51,317 nt of DNA. It comes from Colivivens sp964452915. GTDB lineage: Bacteria; Bacteroidota; Bacteroidia; Bacteroidales; Bacteroidaceae. The stretch lies in the NCBI GenBank assembly GCA_964452915.1, contig CAYVNW010000019.1:1-51317 (forward strand), written 5' to 3'. Below the pieces are notes generated by a model that saw only the letters and a list, made by a program, of their open reading frames with translations, was not told the origin of the DNA and searched no databases. The first letter of the stretch is position 1. Every line of letters starts with the position of its first letter. Positions 51,262-51,317 of the stretch are shown piece after piece. Both the position numbers and the translations under genes were made by a program.

Positions 51262-51317
51262 GACCATTTAAATTCATTTCATTGACCATTTAAATTCATT
51301 TCATTGACCATTTAAAT
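51253..51317. repeat. 22-base tandem repeat running off the window end
   Basis: Three units of CATTTCRTTGACCATTTAAATT at 51253-51274, 51275-51296 and 51297-51317. The first unit has G where the other two have A, and the last is cut by the window edge. The total copy number is unknown. The first unit overlaps the end of the dispersed repeat. Confidence 0.85.

Overview
The window looks like chromosome from a Bacteroidales bacterium, most likely Prevotella or a close relative. The evidence is the Bacteroidetes promoter signature (TAnnTTTG, sometimes with an upstream TTTG) before many genes, A-rich start regions instead of strong Shine-Dalgarno sites, secreted proteins with lipoboxes, BspA-type leucine-rich repeats, a CotH/lamin-tail surface protein, several GH43 glycosidases and a four-helix-bundle 'suffix' protein. 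No rRNA, tRNA, CRISPR array or complete insertion sequence was recognised.

Layout. (1) 1-5.1 kb: a broken AraC-family regulator and a large secreted CotH/lamin-tail protein, then an intergenic tract holding one copy of a dispersed repeat. (2) 5.1-17.2 kb, all on the minus strand: a pentose and galactose block. araD, araA, araB and transketolase take L-arabinose to xylulose 5-phosphate and into the pentose phosphate pathway. A lipoprotein aldose epimerase is paired with a sodium/sugar symporter, and a cytoplasmic aldose epimerase is paired with galactokinase. Perfect hairpins separate these units. (3) 17.3-26.7 kb: housekeeping genes (folC, dnaJ, grpE, lysA, lysC, an FtsE-like ATPase, hisIE, hisF, hisA, hisH). 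(4) 27.0-35.5 kb: a compact five-gene minus-strand operon that I consider the most interesting part of the window. It encodes a type III-like DNA methyltransferase (Mod), a type III-like helicase-nuclease (Res), a 72-residue unknown protein, a DndD-like SMC ATPase, and a HerA/FtsK-type ATPase with a DndE-like N-terminus. The phosphorothioation genes dndA, dndB and dndC are absent. The operon has a long leader containing a structured element, and its promoter carries a perfect inverted repeat. (5) 35.8-42.7 kb: a four-helix-bundle gene with 9-bp tandem repeats, a small secreted protein, a GH43 enzyme, a phytase-like secreted protein coupled to a PepD-type dipeptidase, a small membrane protein and an OmpH/Skp-like lipoprotein. 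(6) 43-51.3 kb: two more GH43-type enzymes in one operon, a BspA-like gene broken by an in-frame TGA, a large secreted protein with a C-terminal dockerin-like calcium module, and a terminal repeat tract.

How it fits together. Secreted GH43 enzymes would release arabinose or xylose from plant polysaccharide. The symporter and mutarotases would take up and equilibrate sugars, and the ara, tkt and gal enzymes would feed them into central metabolism. The 27-35 kb operon is best read as a defence system in which base methylation may stand in for phosphorothioate marking upstream of Dnd-like ATPases. That is an inference from domains and gene order.
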